A DNA stretch of 64,000 bases from contig JAFEBL010000011.1 of NCBI GenBank assembly GCA_018242665.1, positions 62,001 through 126,000 of the forward strand, read 5' to 3'. Positions 33,625-43,615 of this stretch are shown piece by piece (within the stretch, counting starts at the first letter, position 1; every line of letters starts with the position of its first letter). The notes beneath the pieces are model-generated. The model saw nothing but the letters and a program-made list of their open reading frames with translations. It did no database searches and was not told the DNA's origin. The position numbers and the translations under genes are program-made. The DNA comes from Nitrospira sp. GTDB lineage: Bacteria; Nitrospirota; Nitrospiria; Nitrospirales; Nitrospiraceae.

Positions 33625-34946
33625 GCCGTCAGGTGCTCATCCTCGGCGGGGGACTTGCCGGCCTCACGGCGGCCCTGCATCTGGCGACCGAGGGCCATTC
33701 TGTCAGCGTGCTAGAACAGGGCGATCAGGTGGGCGGGCACCTCCGCCACGCGCCGCCACCGATACTCCTCGAAGCCCACCACGCATTCTGGTCGCTCCTC
33801 GCCAGCCTCGACAACGACACCGCCGCCCGGCAGATTCGACACACACCGCTCGAGTTTCTGCAAGCCACAGGGACCCGCGTTCAGTTTCTTCACCTGCCGC
33901 TGCCCAGCCCACTCAATACCCTGCTTGGCACGACCCTGTTCCAAGGCCTTTCCATGCGTGATCGCTGGCACTTGCTGTCGTTCCTTGAACGGACCTGGGA
34001 GCAGGACCCTCCCCTGCCAAACGATCTCGATTCGCGAGCGGCCGACGAGTGGCTCACGAGCATCGGCCAGTCCGAACAGGCGTGCCACGGCGTCTGGAAC
34101 AGCCTCGCACGATTGTTAGTGGGGGATGCGCTGCCGATGGTCTCCGCTGGGCTGTTCATGCGCACGCTGCGACGATGCTTCCTGACCGGCGCCCGCGCCA
34201 CCAAACTGATCGTGCCCCCCCAGGGAATCGAGACGTTCTTGCTCGCGCCGCTCAAAGCGCGCCTCGACAATCTCGGAGTCGAATTCACGCTGAACGCAAC
34301 GGTCACACAACTGCACTTTGCGCAACAACGTGTGACGGGGGTCGAATTGACGGATCGCCGCAGGCTCACCGCTGACTGGTACATCTCCGCCTTGCCCCAC
34401 CATCGCCTGACCCCGTTGCTGCCCGAACGGGTCGTGACCCACTATGCCTATTTCCAACAACTGAGCCATCTCAGCGAATCGTCCATACTGGTCGTTCGAC
34501 TCAACCTCGACCGGCCGGTCAAACAGACACAGCTTGTCCTCCTGGAAGGGAAAACGTTCCATTGGATGATCCGACACGCCGATGCCGGCAGACAGGACCA
34601 GGCGTCGATACTCTGGGCCGTGGCCGTGGGGGAAGCGGATCTCCTTACACAGACACAGGATCGCCTCGTCGAACTCGCGCTGGACGAGATGACAGCCGCC
34701 TTCCCGGGCGACACCCCGCTTCCCCATGTCTTGGACATGGAGATCCTCCGCCTGCCATCGGCCATACTCGCGGCCAGACCAGGTGCGCAGCAGTTTCGCC
34801 CGGTGTCGACCAGCCCGTTCACCAATTTTCTGATGGCCGGCGCATGGACCGATACGGGATGGCCGGCCAATCATGAGTCCGCCATTCTCAGCGGCCAGCG
34901 TTGCGCCATGGCGCTGGCCGCGGCGGTGCCTGGTTCACACCGGTAG
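33621..34946 (+). CDS. hpnE: Hydroxysqualene dehydroxylase HpnE
   Basis: 441 aa FAD-dependent amine-oxidase/phytoene-desaturase-fold enzyme. The Rossmann motif VLILGGGLAGLTAALHLA is at the N-terminus, LLEAHHAFWSLL and VPPQGIETFLLAPL follow, and the C-terminal FAD site is around FLMAGAWTDTGWPANHESAI. In the known pathway HpnD makes presqualene diphosphate, HpnC makes hydroxysqualene and HpnE reduces it to squalene. hpnC is not adjacent here. Confidence 0.9.
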   Translation: MSRQVLILGGGLAGLTAALHLATEGHSVSVLEQGDQVGGHLRHAPPPILLEAHHAFWSLLASLDNDTAARQIRHTPLEFLQATGTRVQFLHLPLPSPLNTLLGTTLFQGLSMRDRWHLLSFLERTWEQDPPLPNDLDSRAADEWLTSIGQSEQACHGVWNSLARLLVGDALPMVSAGLFMRTLRRCFLTGARATKLIVPPQGIETFLLAPLKARLDNLGVEFTLNATVTQLHFAQQRVTGVELTDRRRLTADWYISALPHHRLTPLLPERVVTHYAYFQQLSHLSESSILVVRLNLDRPVKQTQLVLLEGKTFHWMIRHADAGRQDQASILWAVAVGEADLLTQTQDRLVELALDEMTAAFPGDTPLPHVLDMEILRLPSAILAARPGAQQFRPVSTSPFTNFLMAGAWTDTGWPANHESAILSGQRCAMALAAAVPGSHR

Positions 34947-34973
34947 TTATTCCCACTCCCTTCACTCCTTGCA

Positions 34974-35002
34974 TTGACATGGTAGGAGTGCGCGACTAAG
35001 AT
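34974..35002 (+). promoter_or_regulatory. Sigma70-type promoter of the uracil-DNA glycosylase gene
   Basis: A perfect TTGACA (34974-34979), a 17-bp spacer, then TAAGAT (34997-35002), about 27 bp before the ATG. Confidence 0.6.
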
Positions 35003-35028
35003 TCGGCATCCATCCGGATCTGTCATCC

Positions 35029-35700
35029 ATGTCCTCACCTCAGATCGCCCTGCAAGAACTCGCGGAATCCCTGCATAACTGTCAACGATGCCCGCTGGCC
35101 ACACTTGGGCGGCGACAAGTCGTCTTCGGCGTGGGCAATCCGCAGGCATCGGTCATGTTCGTCGGAGAAGCCCCGGGATATCACGAAGATCAGAAGGGGG
35201 AACCGTTCGTCGGCGCGGCTGGTCAGTTGCTCAATGAGCTGCTTCAATCGGCTGGATTATCGCGGACGGATATTTATATCGCCAATGTGATCAAGTGTCG
35301 CCCGCCCAACAATCGCGACCCCGAACCTCAGGAGGTCGACATCTGCAAACCGTTTCTCCTGAAGCAGATTGCGCTGATCCGCCCAAAGATCGTCTGTTCC
35401 CTCGGGAACTGGGCCACCCAGACGTTACTGGAACGCAAAGTCGGCATTACACGCGTACGAGGACAAGTGTTCTATCTCAAAGATTTCGCCCTCTTTCCCC
35501 TGCTGCACCCCGCCGCAGCGTTGCACCAAGCCGCTATGCTCCCGCCCCTACGCGAAGATTTTCAGAAACTACAGGCGTTCCTCGATCGCCAGAGCAAGCC
35601 TATTGAAGCGGAACCACTCGCGGCGGGCAGCGGAGATCGCACGCTGCAGATCGAGCGCCCGGCCCCCGCCGCACAGCAAATGGACTTGTTCGGATCGTAG
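35029..35700 (+). CDS. Family 4 uracil-DNA glycosylase with 4Fe-4S cluster
   Basis: 223 aa. Removes uracil from DNA. The catalytic motif GEAPG is at 46-50 with the family-4 EPFVGAAG following, and the HPAA motif is near 164. Four cluster cysteines are C18 and C21 (NCQRCP), C90 (VIKCRPPNN) and C106 (VDICKPF). The C-terminus ends QQMDLFGS, which looks like a bacterial beta-clamp binding peptide (QxxLF type), suggesting coupling to replication. Start chosen at the first ATG after the promoter; no strong ribosome binding site. Confidence 0.93.
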   Translation: MSSPQIALQELAESLHNCQRCPLATLGRRQVVFGVGNPQASVMFVGEAPGYHEDQKGEPFVGAAGQLLNELLQSAGLSRTDIYIANVIKCRPPNNRDPEPQEVDICKPFLLKQIALIRPKIVCSLGNWATQTLLERKVGITRVRGQVFYLKDFALFPLLHPAAALHQAAMLPPLREDFQKLQAFLDRQSKPIEAEPLAAGSGDRTLQIERPAPAAQQMDLFGS

Positions 35701-35717
35701 GTGGAAGGACACACGCC

Positions 35718-35754
35718 GCCGGCCGCCCACGCATAGGACACGCGGGCGGCCGGC
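35718..35754. terminator. Long GC hairpin between convergent genes
   Basis: GCCGGCCGCCC (35718-35728) pairs perfectly with GGGCGGCCGGC (35744-35754) around a 15-nt loop. It lies between the UDG gene (+) and a hypothetical gene (-). No T-run, but the 11-bp GC stem would be a strong barrier for both strands. Confidence 0.55.
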
Positions 35755-35765
35755 GCGGGAATCAC

Positions 35766-36221
35766 TTAGTTTCGGGCAGGGCTGCTCTCGGTGCCGGTTT
35801 CAGTAGGACTCGCTTCAGCCTCCGCCTCTGCTGGCTCCTCATCCTCCGGCGCGCCGAACCATTGCACTAACATCTCGTCCCACCAGGCCTCATCGACGTC
35901 GGAACCCGGATCAGTCCCGAGGAACGCGACGTGCTCCGCCGTGATACCTTCGCCGACGAGATGCGGCTGGAACTTTGCCCGATCGATCACTTCCTTCGTG
36001 GCATACCCGCCGAGAATCCAGGAATCCGGATCAGCCCGTCTGGACTTGTACGCTTTGAGATTCAGCTTCAGATAGAGAAACATCTGTTGCTGCCGCTCAT
36101 CCCCGACCCCGCTCTGCGGCAAACTGAGTGTCTTCTCAATTTTCTTCCGCCAATGTCGATCATCGTACCGCGAGGTGATCAATTGCAGCATGCGTTGTCC
36201 AAATTCGGCATCGAGCGCCAT
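35766..36221 (-). CDS. Hypothetical protein, 151 aa
   Basis: Starts MALDAEFGQRMLQLITSRYD, with AGGATA upstream. Mixed helical protein with tryptophan-rich segment DEAWWDEMLVQWFGA and a disordered acidic Glu/Ala/Ser tail (EEPAEAEAEAS). No signal peptide. Family not recognised. Lies downstream of tldD-pmbA on the same strand but about 95 bp away. Confidence 0.65.
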   Translation of the reverse strand: MALDAEFGQRMLQLITSRYDDRHWRKKIEKTLSLPQSGVGDERQQQMFLYLKLNLKAYKSRRADPDSWILGGYATKEVIDRAKFQPHLVGEGITAEHVAFLGTDPGSDVDEAWWDEMLVQWFGAPEDEEPAEAEAEASPTETGTESSPARN

Positions 36222-36316
36222 AATGTGTATCCTCAACTGTCTGGTGATGAATACTGAGCCGGTGCATGCTCCCGCGGCTGGTGGCTAGTCCGCCGCATGC
36301 CGGCCGTTCAACCGAT

Positions 36317-37677
36317 TTAGTTTCCCGCAACCACCATGTCCGCGATCTTTACCGTCGGGCTGGCGATCCGTCCACGGAACACCAAATCGGACCCGATGGT
36401 TTCGATGTTCGAATACATCTGTTTCAGGTTGCCGGCGATCGTGATCTCCTCGACCGGATAGGCCAACTCCCCGTTCTCGATCCAGAATCCGCTCGCTCCG
36501 CGGGAGTAGTCTCCAGTGACCATATTGATGCCGAACCCGATGAGATCGGTCACGTAGAGTCCCTGCTTCACCGTGGCAAGAATCTCTTTCGGGCCGGTAG
36601 TGCCGGGCACCATATAGAAATTAGTCGGTCCGGCGGAAGGACTTTCGCCGATGCTGCGCGACGCGTTGCCCGTGGATGGCAATCCGAGTTTTTTCCCCGA
36701 ATAGGTATCCAACAGATAACTGGTCAAACGGCCGCGCTCCACCATCGCCTGCTTCCTCGTCGGCAGCCCCTCGCCGTCGAACGGGCGTGTCCCGAGCCCA
36801 CCCGGCATACGTCCATCGTCGTAGATCGTCACAAACTCGGGGGCGATCTGTTGGCCGAGTTGCCCGATCAGGAAAGAGGCGCCCTTGTAGAGGGCATACC
36901 CCGACAGTGCGCTGCACAGATGGCTGAGGAGGCTGCCCGCCACCTCGGGATCGAATATCACCGGCACTCGCCCGGTGGGCACCTTGCGCGCGCCGAGTTT
37001 GCGCACCGTCCGCCGCGTGGCCTCCTGTCCGATGGCTTCCGGAGTTTCGAGCTTGGAAAACGCACGATTGACGCCGTACCAGTAGTCCCGCTGCATGCCG
37101 GCTTCATTGGACGCAATGGGCGACACCGACAAGGAGAAACTACTGTTGGCATACTGCCCGAAAAATCCGTGACTATTGGCGAGGATGATGCGCCCGGAGG
37201 ACACGTCGCATTCGCCGCCCTCCGAGTTGGTAATGCGTGAGTCGGCAGCAAACGCCGCCCGTTCGGCGCGGAGCGCGAGATCGATCTGCTGGTCGGTGTG
37301 AAGCTTCGTGCTGTCGTAGATATTGAGATCCGGAGAATCGATGGCATAGGTGCCCGGCTCAGGCAATCCGGATACCGGATCCTCCACGACGGCCTTGGCC
37401 AGTGCACAGGTTTCTCCCACGAACCGTTCGAGGGAGTCGAGGGAGAAATCCGAAGTCGACGCACTCGCGGAACGCTGGCCGAAAAAGACCCGCAGCCCCA
37501 ACCGCTTCTCGCGCGCCTTGGTCAACCGATCGACGGCCCCCATGCGGACTTGCACCGAGAGGGTCTCCCCGTCGGCGACCAGGACATCTGCAGCCGTCGC
37601 CCCGTGCTTCGCGGCGCGTGACAACAAATCTTGGGCGACATTCGTATAATCCGGTGCGGCGATTTCACGTGTCATGG

Positions 37678-37681
<4 letters not shown>
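36317..37681 (-). CDS. pmbA: TldE/PmbA metalloprotease partner subunit
   Basis: 454 aa, normal for PmbA (TldE). Family blocks include GHEAIGHG-lacking but TldE-like FDPEVAGSLLSHL, LGTRPFDGEGLPTRK and GNASRSIGESPSAGPTNFYM. TldE has no catalytic HExxxH and acts with TldD in a heterodimer that degrades unfolded or leader peptides (for example in microcin B17 maturation and CcdA turnover in E. coli). Overlaps tldD by ATGA. Confidence 0.92.
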
Positions 37682-39114
<1,433 letters not shown>

Positions 39115-39222
39115 GAAAAATTCTCCTCTCTGCGGTGCATGAGTATACCGTACTCATTTCTGGAGGCGCAATGCGAACACGTTCGAACCACCTGCAAATA
39201 CAGCGAAATTGGGAAATACTGT

Positions 39223-39251
39223 TTGACATTCCTGGACCTCACCGCTAGACT
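39223..39251 (+). promoter_or_regulatory. Sigma70-type promoter of uppS
   Basis: TTGACA (39223-39228), 17-bp spacer, TAGACT (39246-39251). It leads into uppS about 68 bp downstream and probably the whole uppS-cdsA-dxr-rseP-proS run. Confidence 0.6.
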
Positions 39252-39319
39252 CGCCTTACTGCAGTCAGGCTTCCGTTGCAAGAATACTTACTAAAGAAAC
39301 TGGTGCCCTACCCCGTTCT

Positions 39320-40105
39320 ATGAACGACTCTCGATCCCGCGACATTGAGCCACCACCCGACGCTGACCTGCTCTCGCAACTCGACCCCGACCTGTTGCCC
39401 AAACATCTGGCCGTGATCATGGATGGCAACGGCCGATGGGCTGAGCTCCGTGGACTCCCGCGCATCGCCGGCCACCAGGAAGGCATCAAGTCCGTACGGG
39501 AACTCATTTCGCTCTCGCTCGACCTGGGCATCAAGGTCTTGACGATCTACGCGTTTTCGCAGGAAAACTGGAACCGGCCAGCCCAGGAAATCACCGCCCT
39601 GATGGGATTATTGGAACATTATCTCTCAACCGAACGCTCGAGCCTGGTCGAAAAGGGCGTCCGCTTCCAGACCATCGGCCGCGTGACGGCACTTCCCGCG
39701 TCGGCGCTGCAATGGGTCCGCACCACCGAACAGGAAACCGCACACCTGGATAAGCTTATCTTGAACGTGGCGCTCAGCTACGGCGGGCGGGCCGAACTGG
39801 TCGATGCGGCCAAGGATCTCGCGCGGGCCGTGCAGGAAGGCCGGCTCTCGATCGACCAGATCGACGAACGGGTGCTGCAACACGCGCTCTATACCCACGA
39901 TCTCCCCGACCCGGATCTCTTGATTCGCACAAGCGGGGAGACGCGCATCAGTAATTTCCTGTTATGGCAACTGGCCTATACGGAACTCTACTTCACCCCG
40001 ACTCTCTGGCCGGATTTCCGTCGACGCGAAGCGTTGGTCGCGCTGATCGAATACCAGCGGCGCGAGCGCCGCTTCGGTCGAGTGTTCAGCAGCGTGTCGT
40101 CCTAG
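39320..40105 (+). CDS. uppS: Undecaprenyl diphosphate synthase (isoprenyl transferase)
   Basis: 261 aa cis-prenyltransferase. The catalytic Asp is D35 in IMDGNGRW, followed by AELRGLPRIAGH, TIYAFSQENWNRP and the C-terminal RTSGETRISNFLLWQLAYTE. Makes the C55 lipid carrier for peptidoglycan from farnesyl diphosphate and IPP. First gene of the essential run. No strong ribosome binding site is visible before the ATG. Confidence 0.96.
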   Translation: MNDSRSRDIEPPPDADLLSQLDPDLLPKHLAVIMDGNGRWAELRGLPRIAGHQEGIKSVRELISLSLDLGIKVLTIYAFSQENWNRPAQEITALMGLLEHYLSTERSSLVEKGVRFQTIGRVTALPASALQWVRTTEQETAHLDKLILNVALSYGGRAELVDAAKDLARAVQEGRLSIDQIDERVLQHALYTHDLPDPDLLIRTSGETRISNFLLWQLAYTELYFTPTLWPDFRRREALVALIEYQRRERRFGRVFSSVSS

Positions 40106-40150
40106 ACCTCCTCCGTGGTGAAACCGGAGACATGCCAGTGCGAGGAGACC

Positions 40151-40999
40151 ATGCCGCCCCCACTGGACCATGCTCGCCCCCGGTCATCGTCTGAAGCGAT
40201 CCGCCGCGTATTGGCGGCGGTCGTGTTTCTCCCGATATTCTTTTTCCTCGTACACGACTTGGGTCCGATCGCCTTTTTCGCGCTGGTTGCCGTTTCGGGC
40301 CTCTTCGCCGTCGGGGAGTTTTATCGCCTGCATCTCGGCTCTGCCCCTTGGCCCTGGTGGGGGTGGGCGGGCGTCATCGCAACCGGTCTCTTGTTGAGCA
40401 GCGCCCAATGGCCCGCGCTTCTCAGCGACCGCGCAGTCTTGACGGGCCTTCTGGCGCTGGCGCTCTGTCTGCCGCTGCTCTCCGCCAAACCGTTGAGCGA
40501 GTCGCTGCGTGAGGGCATGGTGCTGATCATGGGCGTCCTGTACGTCGGCTTGTCGCTCGGCTATCTGCTGCTGACGAGAGCGCAGCCGGATGGCGCGCTG
40601 CTGATTTTTTTCGTGGTGCTGGTCACCTGGGCCGGTGACACCGGCGCCTATCTCGCGGGAAAGTCGATGGGGCGTCATGCGCTCGCCCCGATCGTCAGCC
40701 CGAAGAAGACCTATGAAGGATTGGCGGGGGGACTCGCGCTCGCATGCCTCGCAGCCCTACTCGCACGGGCCTGGTTCCTTCCCCGTTTCTCGCTCGTCGA
40801 TTGCCTTGCGCTGGGCGTCCTACTCACCCTCGCCGGCCTCATCGGCGATCTTGCAGAGTCGGCCATGAAGCGCAGTACGGGCGTCAAGGATTCCGGCGCG
40901 CTGATTCCCGGCCACGGCGGGATGTTGGATCGACTCGATAGCCTCTTGTTCACAGGACCGGCGTTCTACTACTATGTCGCGATCGCCGCTACCCTGTAA
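40151..40999 (+). CDS. cdsA: Phosphatidate cytidylyltransferase CdsA
   Basis: 282 aa integral membrane enzyme with about eight hydrophobic helices, making CDP-diacylglycerol from phosphatidate and CTP. The CdsA signature is at the C-terminus: DLAESAMKRSTGVKDSG followed by PGHGGMLDRLDSLLF. The ATG at 40151 has GAGGAG 4 nt upstream, so I prefer it to the earlier in-frame start at 40115. Confidence 0.94.
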   Translation: MPPPLDHARPRSSSEAIRRVLAAVVFLPIFFFLVHDLGPIAFFALVAVSGLFAVGEFYRLHLGSAPWPWWGWAGVIATGLLLSSAQWPALLSDRAVLTGLLALALCLPLLSAKPLSESLREGMVLIMGVLYVGLSLGYLLLTRAQPDGALLIFFVVLVTWAGDTGAYLAGKSMGRHALAPIVSPKKTYEGLAGGLALACLAALLARAWFLPRFSLVDCLALGVLLTLAGLIGDLAESAMKRSTGVKDSGALIPGHGGMLDRLDSLLFTGPAFYYYVAIAATL

Positions 41000-41031
41000 C
41001 GCATGAGTGTCCGCTGGCCCTGGAGCATGTC

Positions 41032-42192
41032 ATGAAGAATATCGTCATTCTGGGTTCGACCGGATCAATCGGCACGAACACCCTCGATATTGTGGATCGG
41101 TTTCCGCAGGAGTTTCGCGTCATCGGCTTGACCGCCGGCTCGAACGACGACAAACTCGAAGCCCAAATCCGCCGCTTTCGCCCGGCATGTGTGGCGCTCG
41201 CCAATGAGGCGGCCGCAGAAAAGTTGCGCCGGCGCTGCACCGATCTCCCCGTGAAAATTCTCGCCGGTCAAGAGGGAGTGGCCCAGGTGGCACAATCGGC
41301 CGACGCGGAGCTGGTCATTTCCGCCATCGTCGGCGGCGCTGGTCTGCTCCCGACGTTGGCGGCGATCAGGGCCGGCAAACAGATTGCGCTCGCCAATAAA
41401 GAACCGATGGTCATGGCCGGGGCTCTGATGCAGACGGAGGCCAAGAAACATCACGTACGGATTTTCCCCATCGACAGTGAACACAGCGCGATCTTTCAAT
41501 CACTCGAAGGGCACCGCCGTGAAGACGTGAAGCGCATAATTCTAACCGCCTCGGGCGGACCACTCTGGAATTTCTCCCGCGAGCAATTGCAGGACGTCAG
41601 CCCTGAACGCGCCTTGCAGCATCCCAACTGGAAAATGGGGTCCAAGATCACCATTGACTCGGCCACCCTCATGAATAAGGGATTGGAAGTCATCGAAGCC
41701 CGTTGGCTGTTCGATATCCCTGAAACCCAGATCGAAGTGCTCGTCCACCGCGAGAGCATCATCCATTCTCTGGTAGAATACAGGGATCGGTCGGTCATCG
41801 CCCAACTCGGGCTTCCGGATATGCGGACGCCGATTTCCTACGCGATGCGGTATCCTGAACGAATGCCGTTGGAGCTCCCCTCGTTGGATTTGACCGAGAT
41901 CGCCACCTTGACGTTCTTCAAGCCGGACCACGATCGCTTTCCCTGTTTGCAACTCGGGTATGAGGCCTTACGCATCGGCGGCACCATGCCTGCGACGATG
42001 AATGCGGCCAATGAGGTGGCCGTGGAGGCGTTCCTGCAGAGCGGAATTCGTTTTCTGGATATTCCGGAGATCATTCGGAGTACAATGGAAGCTCATACGC
42101 CACGGCCGATCGCCGGGTTGGATGACGCACTGGAAGCCGATCGGTGGGCCCGCGAAAAAGCCGAATCCCTGGTGCATGCCTTGACGCGGTAA
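41032..42192 (+). CDS. dxr: 1-deoxy-D-xylulose 5-phosphate reductoisomerase
   Basis: 386 aa. NADPH-binding GSTGSIGTNTLDIV at residues 8-21, the metal/substrate site DSEHSAIFQSL around 148-158 and SGGPLWNF, MNKGLEVIEARWLF and NAANEVAVEAFL. Second enzyme of the MEP pathway, feeding isoprenoids to uppS and hpnD. Start ATG at 41032, 32 bp after cdsA. Confidence 0.97.
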   Translation: MKNIVILGSTGSIGTNTLDIVDRFPQEFRVIGLTAGSNDDKLEAQIRRFRPACVALANEAAAEKLRRRCTDLPVKILAGQEGVAQVAQSADAELVISAIVGGAGLLPTLAAIRAGKQIALANKEPMVMAGALMQTEAKKHHVRIFPIDSEHSAIFQSLEGHRREDVKRIILTASGGPLWNFSREQLQDVSPERALQHPNWKMGSKITIDSATLMNKGLEVIEARWLFDIPETQIEVLVHRESIIHSLVEYRDRSVIAQLGLPDMRTPISYAMRYPERMPLELPSLDLTEIATLTFFKPDHDRFPCLQLGYEALRIGGTMPATMNAANEVAVEAFLQSGIRFLDIPEIIRSTMEAHTPRPIAGLDDALEADRWAREKAESLVHALTR

Positions 42193-42217
42193 TCCCCTGA
42201 ACCGAAGGAGTGTTATT

Positions 42218-43609
42218 GTGGGAACATTCTTTGCCTGGTCCCCTGACGTGGTGTCGATGCTGACTCACTGGGCGCTGCCGTTTCTGGTGGTGCTGGGCGT
42301 ACTCGTCGCCTTCCATGAAGCAGGGCACTTCTTAGCCGCGCGCTGGGTCGGGGTGAAGGTCCTGAAGTTCTCGCTCGGGTTCGGGCCCAAGATCTTCGGA
42401 CGCCAAATCGGGGAAACCGAATACCTCTTGTCGGTCGTGCCGCTCGGCGGCTACGTCAAGCTCTTCGGGGAAGACGAACATGAACCCCTCACACCCGAAG
42501 AAAAAAAGCGGGCGTTTGTGCATCAATCACTCTGGGGCAAGACCCTCATCGTCGCGGCCGGGCCGATTTTTAACTTCATCCTCGCCTATTTGATTTATAC
42601 GGCCTATATCGGTCTCGGTTACACCCTGCCGGTGCCCAGCTTCAAGGACATCATTCCGGAAATCGAAGCCGTGCTTCCCGGGTCGCCGGCCGATCAGGCG
42701 GGACTCAAGCCCGGCGATCGCATCATCCGGGTCAATGAGAAAGAAATCTCCACCAATGCGGAGCTGCTGAAGTTTATCGCCCAAAGCAACGGCAAACAGC
42801 TCACGCTGGACCTCACGCGCGGCGAACAGATCAAGACCGTGCTGGTGACACCGAATAAAACTACCCTGCAGGACAACGGCAAGCCTACGACGATCTACCA
42901 ACTCGGCATTGAGGAACGGGCGCCGGTCATTACGGCCGTCATCCCCGGTTCTCGCGCCCAGGCGGCGGGGCTCGTGGCCGGAGACCGCGTCGTCCGCATC
43001 GACGGACATGACATTTTCACCTGGTCACAAATGACCGCCTTGGTGCGAGAGAACCCGAATCATGCCCTGCAGTTTGAGGTTCAACGGAGCGGGTCTGCGC
43101 AGACCGTTGCCGTCACGCCCATGGGCGAAAAAACCACCGTGGACGGGAAACCCGCCGAGGTAGGAAAGATCGGGATTTCAGCGCAGAACCAGACGATTCT
43201 CCAGACGAACGAACCGCTGAAAGCGCCCTGGCTTGGCGCCCAGGCCACCTGGGGATGGACCGAGCTGACTGTAGTCGGCATCTACAAGATCATCACGGGC
43301 GATATCTCACGGAAGAACATCGGCGGGCCGCTCACCATCGCCAAGACGGCGGGAGACGCCGCGGAACAGGGTACGTCGAGCCTGGTGTTCCTCATGGCCA
43401 TGTTGAGCATCAACCTGGGGGTACTCAATCTGCTGCCCATTCCTATTCTGGACGGCGGGCATCTGTTATTTTTCTTTATTGAAGCGATTCGGCGAAAACC
43501 ACTTGAAGATCGGCAGCGAGAACTGGCACAACAGGTGGGATTGGTGCTGTTGGTCGGCATTATGATTTTCGCCTTCTGGAACGACATCGAGCGACTGATT
43601 TCCCCATAA
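42218..43609 (+). CDS. rseP: Site-2 metalloprotease RseP
   Basis: 463 aa. The intramembrane zinc site HEAGH (H33, E34, H37) lies in the first helix and the second motif NLLPIPILDGGH near residue 409. Two PDZ domains lie between (GSPADQAGLKPGD and GSRAQAAGLVAGD). Cleaves anti-sigma factors and signal-peptide remnants in the inner membrane. GTG start at 42218 with AAGGAG 8 nt upstream. Confidence 0.96.
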   Translation: MGTFFAWSPDVVSMLTHWALPFLVVLGVLVAFHEAGHFLAARWVGVKVLKFSLGFGPKIFGRQIGETEYLLSVVPLGGYVKLFGEDEHEPLTPEEKKRAFVHQSLWGKTLIVAAGPIFNFILAYLIYTAYIGLGYTLPVPSFKDIIPEIEAVLPGSPADQAGLKPGDRIIRVNEKEISTNAELLKFIAQSNGKQLTLDLTRGEQIKTVLVTPNKTTLQDNGKPTTIYQLGIEERAPVITAVIPGSRAQAAGLVAGDRVVRIDGHDIFTWSQMTALVRENPNHALQFEVQRSGSAQTVAVTPMGEKTTVDGKPAEVGKIGISAQNQTILQTNEPLKAPWLGAQATWGWTELTVVGIYKIITGDISRKNIGGPLTIAKTAGDAAEQGTSSLVFLMAMLSINLGVLNLLPIPILDGGHLLFFFIEAIRRKPLEDRQRELAQQVGLVLLVGIMIFAFWNDIERLISP

Positions 43610-43615
43610 CCCCCC

